Source of the DNA: an uncultured Lachnospiraceae bacterium
GTDB taxonomy: Bacteria; Bacillota; Clostridia; Lachnospirales; Lachnospiraceae
Length of the DNA stretch: 49,386 bases
Reading direction: 5' to 3'
Assembly (NCBI GenBank): GCA_946628415.1
Contig: CAMOWK010000016.1
Coordinates: 1-49,386 of the forward strand
Both the position numbers and the translations under genes were made by a program. Positions 26,318 to 35,713 of the stretch are shown piece after piece. Positions within the stretch are counted from its first letter, which is position 1, and each line of letters starts with the position of its first letter. Below the pieces are notes generated by a model. That model did no database searches. It was not told the DNA's origin and saw only the letters and a program-made list of their open reading frames with translations.

Positions 26318-28906
26318 TTATCTGTAAATATAGTTATCAAGCTTCTTTTCAAACTCATCAACAGGAAGTGGTTTGTCGAAATAATATCCCTGTGCAAGCT
26401 CGCATGAGTTTTCTTTAAGAATGCTGAGCTGCTCTTTTGTTTCCACCCCTTCAACTATACACTGAAGGCCAATGCTCTGCGCCATGGCAACAACATACTT
26501 GAACATAAGCTTCTTTTCATTTTCAAGTGCGTCGCCCGGAAGTGGAAGGAAACTCTTATCAATCTTAAGTACATTCCACGGAATATCCCTGATAAGATTA
26601 AGAGATGAATAACCTATTCCGAAATCATCAACAGCGGTCATGATTCCATTTTCCTGAAGGCCTTTTACTACCCTCTTCAGATCCCTGAATTCTACATCTG
26701 TTGTCGTTTCAGTAAGCTCTATCTCTATATATTCATGCGGAACATTATTCCTGTCTATAACTTCAAGAATATGCTCGAGCAGGCTTATATCGGTGAGATG
26801 TCTTCTTGAGAAATTCACAGAAACTCTTACAACTCTCTTACCCATATCCAGCCATCTTCTTATGTCACGGCATACATGTTCAAGCATATAGAAATCAAGA
26901 TCACAGACATCCTGACTTTTTTCAAGGAAAGGTATGAATTCCGCAGGAGGGATAAGTCTCTTATCATGAATCCACCGGCAGAGAGCTTCCGCTCCGGAAA
27001 GAGTATTATCATCAACTGAAATCTTAGGCTGATAATATACCATGAACTCTTCCTTATGAAGAGCATCGCGGAATGCTCCCGATACCATGATCTCACGCCT
27101 TTTGTCATCAAGCATATGATCATCGAAGAACACCACATCGCTTGTTCCGTTTCGTTTTGCTATATACATGGCACTGCTGATCCTGTCCATGATCTCTGAA
27201 GGTGACTTAAGCGGACAATTTTCCGGGATTATGAATATACCGACAGCAGCAGAAACAAAGATTTTTTCGTTAGTCCTTTCATTATAGACAATCGGCACTC
27301 CCTTTAATATATCCAGTACCCTGTCTGCCTTTTCTTTTTTGACCAGAACCGTGAAATTGTCACCGCCCACACGGCAGATCAATTCATCCTTCGTCAAAAT
27401 GTCTTCGATCGCACGAGCGTAGTTTTTCATAACTACCGTTCCGGTCATTCTGCCCAGCTGCTGATTAACCACAGAAAACCTCTTAAGGTTAAAACACATA
27501 GCAACATAATCACCGGCTTTTCTTTCCTGTATTAGTCTTCCAAGAAAACCGAAGAAATATTTTATGTTGTGAATACCGAGATCGTGGTCATAGAATGTAA
27601 GCTTTTCTGCAAGTCTCATTACACGGTTTCTGCCATTCATAACATAAAGAATTCTGAGCAGAAGGTCTATTGCATCTGTTTCATCATCATTCCAGTCAGG
27701 TTCATCCTTTTTCTGCCACGCAATATAATAAGCTATATTATAGCCCCTGGTTACATTTCTTCTTTCGGATCTTCTGGAAATGTCAAGCTCTTCATTTTCC
27801 TTCTTTCCCATACTGTCGTACAGGACAACCTCATTTCCGTTACCCCTGTGTTCTTCTTCGGTATTCTCATAATACTTAAGCAAAAGCCTTGATATTCTGA
27901 GAGCCTCGCATACCTCCTTAAGATAGTCATTATCTTCAGGAATATCGGTAACCGGAAGATCCTCACTTTTAATAAATGCCTGACGTACAATATCAAGAAG
28001 ATATTCTCTGCTTCTGATTAGCGAGGTAGTCTTCTTTTTATTCTTAAGCGCCTTATCGTGATGATGCTGCTTCATCTCATACATCTTTCTGTCGCCTTCA
28101 CGAATAAGCTCATCTATATTAATCTCTGTTCCTCTTCTTCTTGCAACGCCGACGCTTATAGTAAGTGTCATGGTATCATCGGAGAATATCTTTTCAACAT
28201 CTTTGCAGAGGTCTGCGACCTTAATGTTTAAGAAATCATCATCGAGTTCTTCATCTACAAGTACTGCGAATTCATCCCCTCCAAGCCTTACAACTTTATA
28301 CTCACTGAATATCCTGCTTATCAGGTTGGCAGTATCTATAAGAACCTTATCACCTCTGGAATGTCCGTAATTATCATTTATGTATTTGAAGCCATCAAGA
28401 TCAAGGTAGATAAATGACCAAAGATTATTGGCATGGTTTTTAAGGTACTCATAAAGAAATCTTCTGTTATAGAGCCCGGTGAGACTGTCCGTATTTGCAA
28501 GCATGAAAAGATTCTTTTCATAATCTCTCTGATCGGTTGTCTCCCTGAATATTACTATGTATCCGGCAAGTTTATCCTGCTCATCATAAACTTCCTGCGT
28601 AAAAAGCATATAAGTAGAAAACTTATCGGAGGAATTCTTTCTTTTATATTCCTGCCTTACGGTATGCCTTTTATTATCTATTTCAGGACTGGAAATCGGC
28701 TCAAGATAGTCATCTTTCCACTTTTTAAAATTGAATGAATATAAATCGTCCTTCATGCCTGAAAGCTCATGAAACATTGAATTTGCTTTCATGAGTCTGT
28801 AGTCTGCATCAGTAATGATCATGGGAAATGGAACGTTATCGACCAGTACCCCTGATTCATCACAAAGCTTCTCTAATGTGGTTATATCATATTCAACATC
28901 TATCAT
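26318..28906 (-). CDS. PAS-GGDEF-GGDEF-EAL c-di-GMP signalling protein
   Basis: An 862-residue cytosolic protein. A PAS sensor occupies about 1-125. The first GGDEF domain has metal site YLDLDGFKYIND and intact RLGGDEF (209-213), so it could make c-di-GMP. A linker of about 150 residues follows. The second GGDEF-like domain is degenerate (FNLKRFS in place of the acidic metal site and VGGDNF). The EAL domain (about 605-860) retains GAEALCRW, IELTET, DDFGIGYSS, KIDKSF and VEGVET, as needed for phosphodiesterase activity. ATG 28906 was chosen because GAGGGG lies 6 bases upstream. A promoter is predicted at 28943-28970. Confidence 0.92.
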   Translation of the reverse strand: MIDVEYDITTLEKLCDESGVLVDNVPFPMIITDADYRLMKANSMFHELSGMKDDLYSFNFKKWKDDYLEPISSPEIDNKRHTVRQEYKRKNSSDKFSTYMLFTQEVYDEQDKLAGYIVIFRETTDQRDYEKNLFMLANTDSLTGLYNRRFLYEYLKNHANNLWSFIYLDLDGFKYINDNYGHSRGDKVLIDTANLISRIFSEYKVVRLGGDEFAVLVDEELDDDFLNIKVADLCKDVEKIFSDDTMTLTISVGVARRRGTEINIDELIREGDRKMYEMKQHHHDKALKNKKKTTSLIRSREYLLDIVRQAFIKSEDLPVTDIPEDNDYLKEVCEALRISRLLLKYYENTEEEHRGNGNEVVLYDSMGKKENEELDISRRSERRNVTRGYNIAYYIAWQKKDEPDWNDDETDAIDLLLRILYVMNGRNRVMRLAEKLTFYDHDLGIHNIKYFFGFLGRLIQERKAGDYVAMCFNLKRFSVVNQQLGRMTGTVVMKNYARAIEDILTKDELICRVGGDNFTVLVKKEKADRVLDILKGVPIVYNERTNEKIFVSAAVGIFIIPENCPLKSPSEIMDRISSAMYIAKRNGTSDVVFFDDHMLDDKRREIMVSGAFRDALHKEEFMVYYQPKISVDDNTLSGAEALCRWIHDKRLIPPAEFIPFLEKSQDVCDLDFYMLEHVCRDIRRWLDMGKRVVRVSVNFSRRHLTDISLLEHILEVIDRNNVPHEYIEIELTETTTDVEFRDLKRVVKGLQENGIMTAVDDFGIGYSSLNLIRDIPWNVLKIDKSFLPLPGDALENEKKLMFKYVVAMAQSIGLQCIVEGVETKEQLSILKENSCELAQGYYFDKPLPVDEFEKKLDNYIYR

Positions 28907-28942
28907 AAAAAACCCCTCATTTATGTACAAAAATGCTATTAT

Positions 28943-28970
28943 ATTTTACCACAACATATTTCCTTGTTAA
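28943..28970 (-). promoter_or_regulatory. Probable promoter of the PAS-GGDEF-GGDEF-EAL gene
   Basis: On the minus strand -35 TTAACA (28965-28970), a 16-base spacer and -10 TAAAAT (28943-28948), overlapping the stop codon of the LRR gene. This would let the signalling and surface-protein block be expressed apart from the MoxR block. Confidence 0.5.
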
Positions 28971-29893
28971 AGTTGAAACTTATCAAAAAATGATTCCTCT
29001 TCATGGTCATTTTTATGTTTTCTAAGGAAAAAAGCCTTCATTTCCGGAGCCTTATCTCCGGTGGCTGTAAGTATATCATCGAAATTACTGTCGTTCACCG
29101 CACCAATTTCAAAAAAGAGAGTATAATACTCCTTGATATGACTTTTTTCCGTAAGAAGAACCTCCCATGCCTCATCGGATTCGCAGCCAAGTGTATGACT
29201 TAGAACATATTCTTTCATATCATGCAAAAGTGAAGGAGAAACGCCGGTGTCATAAATAAGCCGAAGGAGGGATAACCTTGATTTCTTTTTCCTCTTCTCC
29301 TTTATAAAGCTTTCAAGTGTGCAGTCGATATCCTCTTCACCACAGAGTATCATCTCCGTATGACCTTCTTCGTCCGGCTCATCAAGTGTTTCGCGGATAA
29401 TACTGTCAACCTTCCTGTACCATTCCTCTTTTCCCGCTTCCATAAAATCCAGAAGATATGATGCTCCCGGCATTCCCGCCACAAGTGCAATAAGAACTCC
29501 CAGATCCTCTTTTTCTTTTTCCGTCATAAGAGAAATGAATTTTTCGTCACCATCTCTGTCTCTGAGTGTAAATCTTATCAGTTTCTCATCACCGGTAAAT
29601 ACGCCTTTTCCCATCTTTATATTTTTCCTGGGAAAACTCACTTCTTCAAGATTTGCAGCATGTGCAAAAGCCCAATCGGATATTTTCCTTACAGTATCGG
29701 GAATTACAAGCTCTCTTAATTGTCTGGAATTAAGAAATGCCTTTTTGCTTATCTTCCTTACAGGCAGGCCTTCTATCTGTTCAGGAATAACAAGTTTTAT
29801 ATCTCTTCCGCTGTAGGTAGTAACCGTTGCTTTATCATCTTTAATACTGTAATACAGAGTACCCTTCTCTGTATCAATACTCTTATCAATCAT
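28967..29893 (-). CDS. Leucine-rich-repeat protein of the MoxR/VWA block
   Basis: A 308-residue cytosolic protein with no signal peptide or membrane segment. Residues 30-100 hold two to three BspA-type LRR_5 repeats (LVIPEQIEGLPVRKI, RELVIPDTVRKISDWAFAHA, LEEVSFPRKNIKMGKGVF). The remaining 200 residues are charged and probably helical, with no motif I recognise. The ATG lies 2 bases after the AAA+ gene stop codon, so the LRR protein is probably made in step with the ATPase and may be an adaptor or substrate. BspA-type LRRs are usually secreted, so a cytosolic one is unusual. Confidence 0.8.
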   Translation of the reverse strand: MIDKSIDTEKGTLYYSIKDDKATVTTYSGRDIKLVIPEQIEGLPVRKISKKAFLNSRQLRELVIPDTVRKISDWAFAHAANLEEVSFPRKNIKMGKGVFTGDEKLIRFTLRDRDGDEKFISLMTEKEKEDLGVLIALVAGMPGASYLLDFMEAGKEEWYRKVDSIIRETLDEPDEEGHTEMILCGEEDIDCTLESFIKEKRKKKSRLSLLRLIYDTGVSPSLLHDMKEYVLSHTLGCESDEAWEVLLTEKSHIKEYYTLFFEIGAVNDSNFDDILTATGDKAPEMKAFFLRKHKNDHEEESFFDKFQL

Positions 29894-29895
29894 AG

Positions 29896-31410
29896 TTAAT
29901 CCTCAAACCCAAGATCAAGTGACTTTATTTCCATAGCAAGCTTGTTCTTTCTTTCACTTAACATCAGCTTCTCACTCGCCTTTTCATAATCCTCTGAACC
30001 GAATCTTGAAATAAATGCAGCACCATATTCATTAACCGTCAGCTCTGTAACAAAAATCAGAAGCTCATTTCCGTCACCAAATGCATTTTCTATGAATGTA
30101 AAGAGATTATGAAGTCTCTCTTTTTTACTTATTGAATCCTTTTTTATTTCACTTACTTTTGCATCAAATGTCTCTTTTATAAGCTCCATTGCGTCAGCAC
30201 CCGACTTGCCGGATAAATCAGGGATTGACATATAGAAATCCCTTGTCTCCCTGAGCATCTTTTTATCTTTTTCGGTAAGTGTGTTAGCCGCCCTAAGTTT
30301 TTGCATCTTTGATTCAGCACCGTTTCCGGCTTTATCAAGTATACTCTTCAGTTCATCACCTTGTTTATCTTTGGAAAGCTCCTGTACTTTTTTCAGCACA
30401 GGCATTATATCCTTCATCACATCAGTCATGATAACCGATTCAGCCATTTCGGAAATGATCTTGTCAGATAGCATTCCAAGCACAGAAAGTCTTTCGTCAA
30501 AACCTGCTTTATCCGCCCTTTTTAATGCAGTCTTAGGCGGATTTCCTGCAAGTATATCATCCAGTCTGTAATCCCTTTTATACTTTCTGTACATATCATA
30601 GTAGGCGGTAAATTCTTTTACTATCCTGTCATTTCTTATATACTGCCCAACCAGTTCCTCAGTTACGTTTTTATCTTTTTCTTCATAAATCCTGATTATT
30701 CTTGCAAGGTCTTCCCATCCTCTGGCTGTAACGTATGAACGTCCCTTTACAGTCATTTCAATGTGGTAAAAATAATCTTTATGAATTTCGAGGAAGCCTG
30801 TAACCGCTGCATGAATCCCATAATCCTTTGCATATTTTTTCCATGCATCATAATCAGCTTCTACGGACAGCACCTTTAATCTGTCCATGGTAACAACATC
30901 GAATTCACGTACATTTTTATTGTATTCAGGTGGATTTCCGGCAGTAACTATTACCCATCCGTCCGGAACTTTGTGTCTACCGAACACCTTATACTGAAGA
31001 AACTGGAGCATAGATGGGGCAAGCGTCTCGGAAACACAGTTAATCTCATCAAGAAAAAGTATTCCTTCTTTAATACCGGACTTCTTCATCACTTCGTAGA
31101 TGGACGCGATTATCTCACTCATTGTGTAAAGAGTTACATCATATGAAAGCCCCTCATATTCCTCATGACTGATAAAGGGAAGTCCGAGAGCAGATTGTCT
31201 TGTGTGGTGGGTCATGGAATACGACACAAGAGCAATCCCCAGTTCAGCGGCAACCTGCTCCATTATGGCAGTCTTTCCTATTCCCGGAGCTCCGAGCAGG
31301 AATATTGGTCTCTGATTCTGAAGAGGAATCCTGTAATCTCCGTGCTCATCCTTTTCAAGATATATCTCGACATCATTTTTTATAAATTCTTTTGCTTCTC
31401 TGATATTCAT
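29896..31410 (-). CDS. MoxR-type AAA+ ATPase
   Basis: A 504-residue AAA+ ATPase of the MoxR/AAA_5 kind. Walker A is GAPGIGKT (40-47), Walker B LFLDEIN (near 117-123), and sensor-1 VTAGNPPEYN follows. The region after the core (from about 280) is helical and contains long Lys/Glu-rich stretches that could contact a partner. MoxR proteins act with VWA-domain partners as remodelling chaperones or metal-insertion machines. Its ATG overlaps the end of the VWA gene by 4 bases and it is followed closely by the LRR gene, giving a three-gene functional unit. Confidence 0.88.
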   Translation of the reverse strand: MNIREAKEFIKNDVEIYLEKDEHGDYRIPLQNQRPIFLLGAPGIGKTAIMEQVAAELGIALVSYSMTHHTRQSALGLPFISHEEYEGLSYDVTLYTMSEIIASIYEVMKKSGIKEGILFLDEINCVSETLAPSMLQFLQYKVFGRHKVPDGWVIVTAGNPPEYNKNVREFDVVTMDRLKVLSVEADYDAWKKYAKDYGIHAAVTGFLEIHKDYFYHIEMTVKGRSYVTARGWEDLARIIRIYEEKDKNVTEELVGQYIRNDRIVKEFTAYYDMYRKYKRDYRLDDILAGNPPKTALKRADKAGFDERLSVLGMLSDKIISEMAESVIMTDVMKDIMPVLKKVQELSKDKQGDELKSILDKAGNGAESKMQKLRAANTLTEKDKKMLRETRDFYMSIPDLSGKSGADAMELIKETFDAKVSEIKKDSISKKERLHNLFTFIENAFGDGNELLIFVTELTVNEYGAAFISRFGSEDYEKASEKLMLSERKNKLAMEIKSLDLGFED

Positions 31411-32723
31411 AAGTCTTCCTCACTTTCCAGCTCTTCCGGCGGCAGTACAACTTTATAAGCCCAGACCGGTATCTCGGGAGCATATTCATCCTCTTTAAGA
31501 AATGCAAACAATACAGAATAATCAGGCATCTGTTCGGGATAGATACCATATCCGTCTGTAAAATATATAAGCCCCCTCAGGTCATCGAATTCTCCTTTCT
31601 TACGGAGTTCTTCAACGTATCTGAAAGGCGGTCTGAAATCCGTAGAGCCAAATCCTTTCAACGTAAGATTCTCAGTGTAATTCAGAAACTCTTCATTATT
31701 TGTAATTCTGGTATCACTTCTCACTTCATTATCACACATGATGATATGAATACAGACTTTAGTAAAAAAGCTTTCTGTCTGAGACAATATGTTATAGGTC
31801 TTATTAAGAAATGCCTTTACCGTATCCCCCTTCGTAGATGCCGATGTATCGATCACTATGGCAAAATCCCTGATTTTCTTTGAATCTCTATACTCAAGAG
31901 GCTCTATAAGAGGCATATTACCCAGAAGATCCATACCATAGGTATAGTAAATATAATCAAACTCATCATCATTTATCCTGACATCCTCGTGAATACTCAT
32001 GAAGCGATTTAGAAGTGCCTTGTAGTCATATCTTTCTCTTGTGGCGTCTTTAAGGCTCAGGTCAAGTTCTTCTATATTCCTGCCTTCTTTTGAGAAATTC
32101 TTTATATCTGTTTTTACACGTTCACTTATCTTCTGCCAGCGTTCAAGAATCACACTTATTTCTTTCTTTGGCTTAAAGTATATATGCTCATCCTTATGAA
32201 AATTAACAAACCATTCAATCTTACCCGACTCAGAGATTCCATTTGTCTGCAAATATCTGTACACTTTTTCAGCCGTCAGAGTTCCGGTGCTTCTCTTTAA
32301 AGCTTTAAGTATATCCCTTGCCACTGCATCACCTTTCAGAATAAACTCCGGTTTATCCATAGAAAGTATTACCGCCTCGACAGCTATATCGGAAGCAAGA
32401 TCCCAGTAGGTGCTTTCAAGTCTGCCGTATTCAAATGGATGAAAAAAAACAAGGTGCAGCATAAGATGAAGATATGTCCTTGCAACCTTCTCCGGTTCCT
32501 CCATATAGGTTTTTAAAACCCATACGGGGTCGTAGTAAAGGTATTCCCCGTCCGTAGCCATACCGCCACCTGTCAGTGCACCTTTTTCCTTTATATCATA
32601 TTTTGGAATCGTTCCGAGTGCCGAAAGAGCCACATCAAGAAAGCGAAGATTTACCGCAATAGTATCTCTCGCCATAGCCATCACTTTCTGTGCAACTTCC
32701 AGAAGACGCTTCTTGTCATCCAT
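31407..32723 (-). CDS. VWA-like protein with degenerate metallopeptidase-like N-terminus (DUF2201-like)
   Basis: A 438-residue cytosolic protein. The N-terminal half resembles the predicted metallopeptidase part of VWA/DUF2201 proteins, but the expected HExxH reads HLMLH (86-90), with the Glu missing and a further His95. The C-terminal half is a von Willebrand A fold with a full MIDAS: DTSAS near residue 287, Thr in GFGSTDF, Asp in YFTDGYG. It should bind a divalent metal and interact with the AAA+ partner encoded immediately downstream, with which it overlaps by 4 bases. It overlaps the upstream esterase gene by 8 bases. Confidence 0.85.
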   Translation of the reverse strand: MDDKKRLLEVAQKVMAMARDTIAVNLRFLDVALSALGTIPKYDIKEKGALTGGGMATDGEYLYYDPVWVLKTYMEEPEKVARTYLHLMLHLVFFHPFEYGRLESTYWDLASDIAVEAVILSMDKPEFILKGDAVARDILKALKRSTGTLTAEKVYRYLQTNGISESGKIEWFVNFHKDEHIYFKPKKEISVILERWQKISERVKTDIKNFSKEGRNIEELDLSLKDATRERYDYKALLNRFMSIHEDVRINDDEFDYIYYTYGMDLLGNMPLIEPLEYRDSKKIRDFAIVIDTSASTKGDTVKAFLNKTYNILSQTESFFTKVCIHIIMCDNEVRSDTRITNNEEFLNYTENLTLKGFGSTDFRPPFRYVEELRKKGEFDDLRGLIYFTDGYGIYPEQMPDYSVLFAFLKEDEYAPEIPVWAYKVVLPPEELESEEDL

Positions 32724-33672
32724 TTATAAATTCCTCAATCTCATCCCATGCCTCTTTTGACTCTTCAAATATATTGAATCCCTTCTGGAAATCATGGAAC
32801 ATCCCCATATAAGTATGCTCCTTTACATTTACCCCCGCCTGCTGCATCTTTTCAGCCACAATAAGAGTATCCGAAAGAAGCATTTCCAGCTCTCCTACCT
32901 GCATAAGAGTATCCGGAAATCCCGTAAAGTCTCCGAATATAGGAGAAATATAAGGACTCATCGGATCAGCATCACCGACATAAGCATCCTTATAAGTAAC
33001 GATATCATCTGTCTTTCCGAATACAGGATCAATATCCCAGTTTTTTTGATATGATTCCCCACTCACCGTAAGATCAGTCCACGCAGACATGGTAACTATC
33101 TTATCCGGAAGTCTTATACCGTTATCCTTAAGATATAGTGTGAGTGAAAGAGCAAGTCCACCTCCTGCCGAGTCACCGACAAGTATTATCTTCTCATACC
33201 CCTTTTCGAGTATCCACTTAAAGCCTTCTTCTGCATCAAGAATTGCTGCCGGATACGGATTTTCGGGAGCAACTCTGTAATCAAGGCTTACCACATCATA
33301 TCCTGTCATTTCAGAATATAAATGAGCCATATTTCTGTATGCATTCTGAAGCATCCCGGCATATCCGCCTCCGTGAAGCTGATAAACAACTCCTTTTTCA
33401 TCATTTTCGGAATTTTCCGGAACAGTTTTTTCAAGCTCTGATTCTTCTGCACCCATATCAGATTCAGGATCTGAAACCGGTTTCAGAAGTTCCATATAAC
33501 AGTGAGAAAGCGGAAGCCTTTCATTTGTATATTCAGGAGGGCATACCCAGTCTTTTTCATGTTCCGAAAGAAAAGTTCTTATCGCTCCCGAAGAAATGCC
33601 CGGCAAATGATTCATTGCACCAACTATACGTCTTACTCTCTTTCCTCTTCTGCTGACATTTTCCTCCATCAT
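32716..33672 (-). CDS. Alpha/beta hydrolase, HSL-type esterase/lipase
   Basis: A 318-residue serine esterase of the hormone-sensitive-lipase family. The oxyanion motif HGGGYAG is at 100-106, the nucleophile elbow GDSAGGG at 166-172 (Ser168), Asp in VGELEMLLSDT, and His in MGMFHDFQ. An acidic insert (about 68-94) precedes the oxyanion motif. No signal peptide is seen. The start at 33672 has GGAGG 8 bases upstream and overlaps the preceding gene by 4 bases (ATGA). Its tight linkage to an acyltransferase-like gene suggests turnover of an acylated lipid or other ester; the substrate is not deducible. Confidence 0.88.
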   Translation of the reverse strand: MMEENVSRRGKRVRRIVGAMNHLPGISSGAIRTFLSEHEKDWVCPPEYTNERLPLSHCYMELLKPVSDPESDMGAEESELEKTVPENSENDEKGVVYQLHGGGYAGMLQNAYRNMAHLYSEMTGYDVVSLDYRVAPENPYPAAILDAEEGFKWILEKGYEKIILVGDSAGGGLALSLTLYLKDNGIRLPDKIVTMSAWTDLTVSGESYQKNWDIDPVFGKTDDIVTYKDAYVGDADPMSPYISPIFGDFTGFPDTLMQVGELEMLLSDTLIVAEKMQQAGVNVKEHTYMGMFHDFQKGFNIFEESKEAWDEIEEFING

Positions 33673-34361
33673 ACATGAAACCTCCTTTGCATCTCAGCAC
33701 TGAATTCCCTGTTGCCAAATAGTATTACCGAAAGAAGATACAGCCCTGAAACCAGCGTACATATAACAGGCATTACTACCATATGCACATATCCCACAAA
33801 GTAAAGAATCAGGATTATAACGCTGCATACAGCAAAGAAAATCACAAGCGGAATATAACTGAACCAGTTTCTAATATACATCATCATAAAGAAGAATACG
33901 GATACATCGCCAAGGAGAATAAGTCCCGGGATTGCCCAAGTAAGCGCCCAGCCCTTCATACCTGTATAATAATCGATTGCAAAAAGGAAAAGCATGGTCA
34001 TAAAAAACTGCAATGCTATCTTCATGGAAAATCCCATATCCCTCTTTATCCAGTATACCAGAATCAGGTAGATATAAGCGGCTGATGCTCCGCATAATGC
34101 AGACCAGTAAAGCTCCGGTGTCGTAAAGCAATTAATGACAATGGCTATTATCTCCGCCACGATGATAGCAAAAAGAATTATACGTAAAATGAAACCTATA
34201 CGTTTATTCCTTGTCCTTACATCCGGATAGCCTGTCATACTTCTTTTAAACGGCAGAATCTCCAACTCTTTTTCATCTATATCATCAACTATCTTATGAC
34301 ATAGAGGACAGGTCTCTCTTTCATCATATATTATTATATTGCAATTGGTACATCTGTTCAT
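33669..34361 (-). CDS. Zinc-ribbon polytopic membrane protein (DUF6320-like)
   Basis: A 230-residue protein of unknown function. The N-terminus carries a zinc ribbon, CTNC at residues 4-7 and CPLC at about 18-21, followed by LPFKRSMTGYPDVRTRNK and six or so hydrophobic segments from about residue 50 to 215. The zinc ribbon should face the cytosol. It is sandwiched with 2-base and 4-base junctions between the acyltransferase-like and esterase genes, an order I associate with DUF6320 proteins in Firmicutes. It may be a membrane scaffold or transporter for the product of its neighbours; this is inference. Confidence 0.8.
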   Translation of the reverse strand: MNRCTNCNIIIYDERETCPLCHKIVDDIDEKELEILPFKRSMTGYPDVRTRNKRIGFILRIILFAIIVAEIIAIVINCFTTPELYWSALCGASAAYIYLILVYWIKRDMGFSMKIALQFFMTMLFLFAIDYYTGMKGWALTWAIPGLILLGDVSVFFFMMMYIRNWFSYIPLVIFFAVCSVIILILYFVGYVHMVVMPVICTLVSGLYLLSVILFGNREFSAEMQRRFHV

Positions 34362-34363
34362 TT

Positions 34364-35641
34364 TTATTCATATATCCCATTCGTAAGTATTGATACGGGT
34401 ATTCCTTCGGAAGTAATGGTCTGGAAAAACCGTTTTTGTATTGCAGTATTTTCAAGTATTGAACTAAATGTGATAGTGAGAACCCCGTTATAGGAAGATA
34501 CGGCAGCTTTTATATTCTGTCCTTCTGACATGGAAAGCATAGCATAAAATCCTTCCACATATTCCCTGTACGGTTCTCTTATATCTATATTCCCGATATT
34601 GGTAAGCGTGGTTGTATTTGAATGACTTGATGCAGAATACACCCGCTTAATTGCGAAATTCTTTATAAACAGCGGAATCACACGGAGCATCATATTCATT
34701 TCATTTGAAACATTGTAGGCAATGATGTCATCCATATTTTCCTTTGTCATCTGCCTGTCAAGGCTTTCACATACTATAGACAGTACCTCTTCAAATTTAT
34801 AATCCTCAAATTCAGGTCTGAATTCTGCTGAAATTATTGCAAAGAAGTTTTTCATGGTATGTGAATCATAAAAAGGTCTTAGATTAACCGGAACACCACA
34901 GCTGATTGCTTCGTCCGATGCACCTTTACGCAGGTATTCCTTATAAATGGAATAAACATAAACTGCCGTAAGATACTTATTAATAGTAACTTTATACTTC
35001 TTACATACCTCTTTCAGCTTATCAACAGGCATCATACCATGAATGATTCCGACTTCATCATTTGAAAATGTATCGCCCTTTATAATGACAGCTTTCTCAC
35101 TCTTATACTTCTTTCTTTCTTTTCCCGGCTTCTTATAGTTTTTTATATAACTGTCTTCTTTGTCAAGGAATACGTCACTGCTGATCATATCCTTTTCATT
35201 TCCAAGTTTCTCAGGATATTTCAGTCTTAAATACTTATATACAAGTTCCTTAAGAAAGATCACGCCTCCAAAGCCGTCGGTAAGGGCATGAAACACTTCA
35301 AGATTTATCCTGCGCCCATAATATGTCACCCTGAACATAAAATGATTATTCTCATTTTTACTGATATACGCACCGGGATATGTATGCTCTTCTCTTACAA
35401 CAGGTACCTTTTTTCTGTTATCCTCAAAATAATACCAGAAGAGTCCTGCTCTTAGTCTCATTCTGAATATATCAAAATACGGAAGAATAAACTCAAGTGC
35501 CTCCTGAAGAATTTCACTGTCAATCTCTTCAGAGAGCTGTGCCGAAATCCTGTAAACATTTGTCATACTCTGATTGGCTATCACAGGAAATAAAAGCGCG
35601 GTATTATCAAGTTTATCCCAAACTACCTTTTTTTCTGCCAT
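34364..35641 (-). CDS. Condensation/acyltransferase-fold protein (alcohol acetyltransferase-like)
   Basis: A 425-residue protein of the chloramphenicol-acetyltransferase-like fold shared by condensation domains, alcohol acetyltransferases and PapA/wax synthases. The catalytic HxxxDG motif is FHALTDGFGG (His118, Asp122, Gly123). A second family block is CGVPVNLRPFYDSHTMKNFF (about 248-268). No carrier-protein or adenylation domain is near, so a free acyl-CoA or acyl-lipid donor is more likely than a peptide-synthetase role. It starts a tight acyltransferase / zinc-ribbon membrane protein / esterase set. The ATG has TGAGG about 7 bases upstream. Confidence 0.85.
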   Translation of the reverse strand: MAEKKVVWDKLDNTALLFPVIANQSMTNVYRISAQLSEEIDSEILQEALEFILPYFDIFRMRLRAGLFWYYFEDNRKKVPVVREEHTYPGAYISKNENNHFMFRVTYYGRRINLEVFHALTDGFGGVIFLKELVYKYLRLKYPEKLGNEKDMISSDVFLDKEDSYIKNYKKPGKERKKYKSEKAVIIKGDTFSNDEVGIIHGMMPVDKLKEVCKKYKVTINKYLTAVYVYSIYKEYLRKGASDEAISCGVPVNLRPFYDSHTMKNFFAIISAEFRPEFEDYKFEEVLSIVCESLDRQMTKENMDDIIAYNVSNEMNMMLRVIPLFIKNFAIKRVYSASSHSNTTTLTNIGNIDIREPYREYVEGFYAMLSMSEGQNIKAAVSSYNGVLTITFSSILENTAIQKRFFQTITSEGIPVSILTNGIYE

Positions 35642-35660
35642 TAAAAAACCTCAATAACTT

Positions 35661-35689
35661 AGGGCAGAATGCAAAACTGCACCTGCCCT
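35661..35689 (+). terminator. Hairpin with T-run only in the antisense direction
   Basis: AGGGCAG (35661-35667) pairs with CTGCCCT (35683-35689), with an inner TGCA/TGCA stem. On the plus strand it is followed by TTTCTTTTT, as in a terminator; on the minus strand, where all genes lie, no T-run follows. It falls in the 72-base gap between the aminotransferase and acyltransferase genes. It may stop antisense transcription or act as an mRNA processing or stability hairpin. Confidence 0.45.
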
Positions 35690-35713
35690 TTTCTTTTTAA
35701 ACCCGATAGGAAA

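Noticed and set aside
31407..32723. VWA protein as an active zinc metallopeptidase
   Set aside because: The HExxH motif lacks the catalytic Glu (HLMLH), so activity of that type is unlikely.
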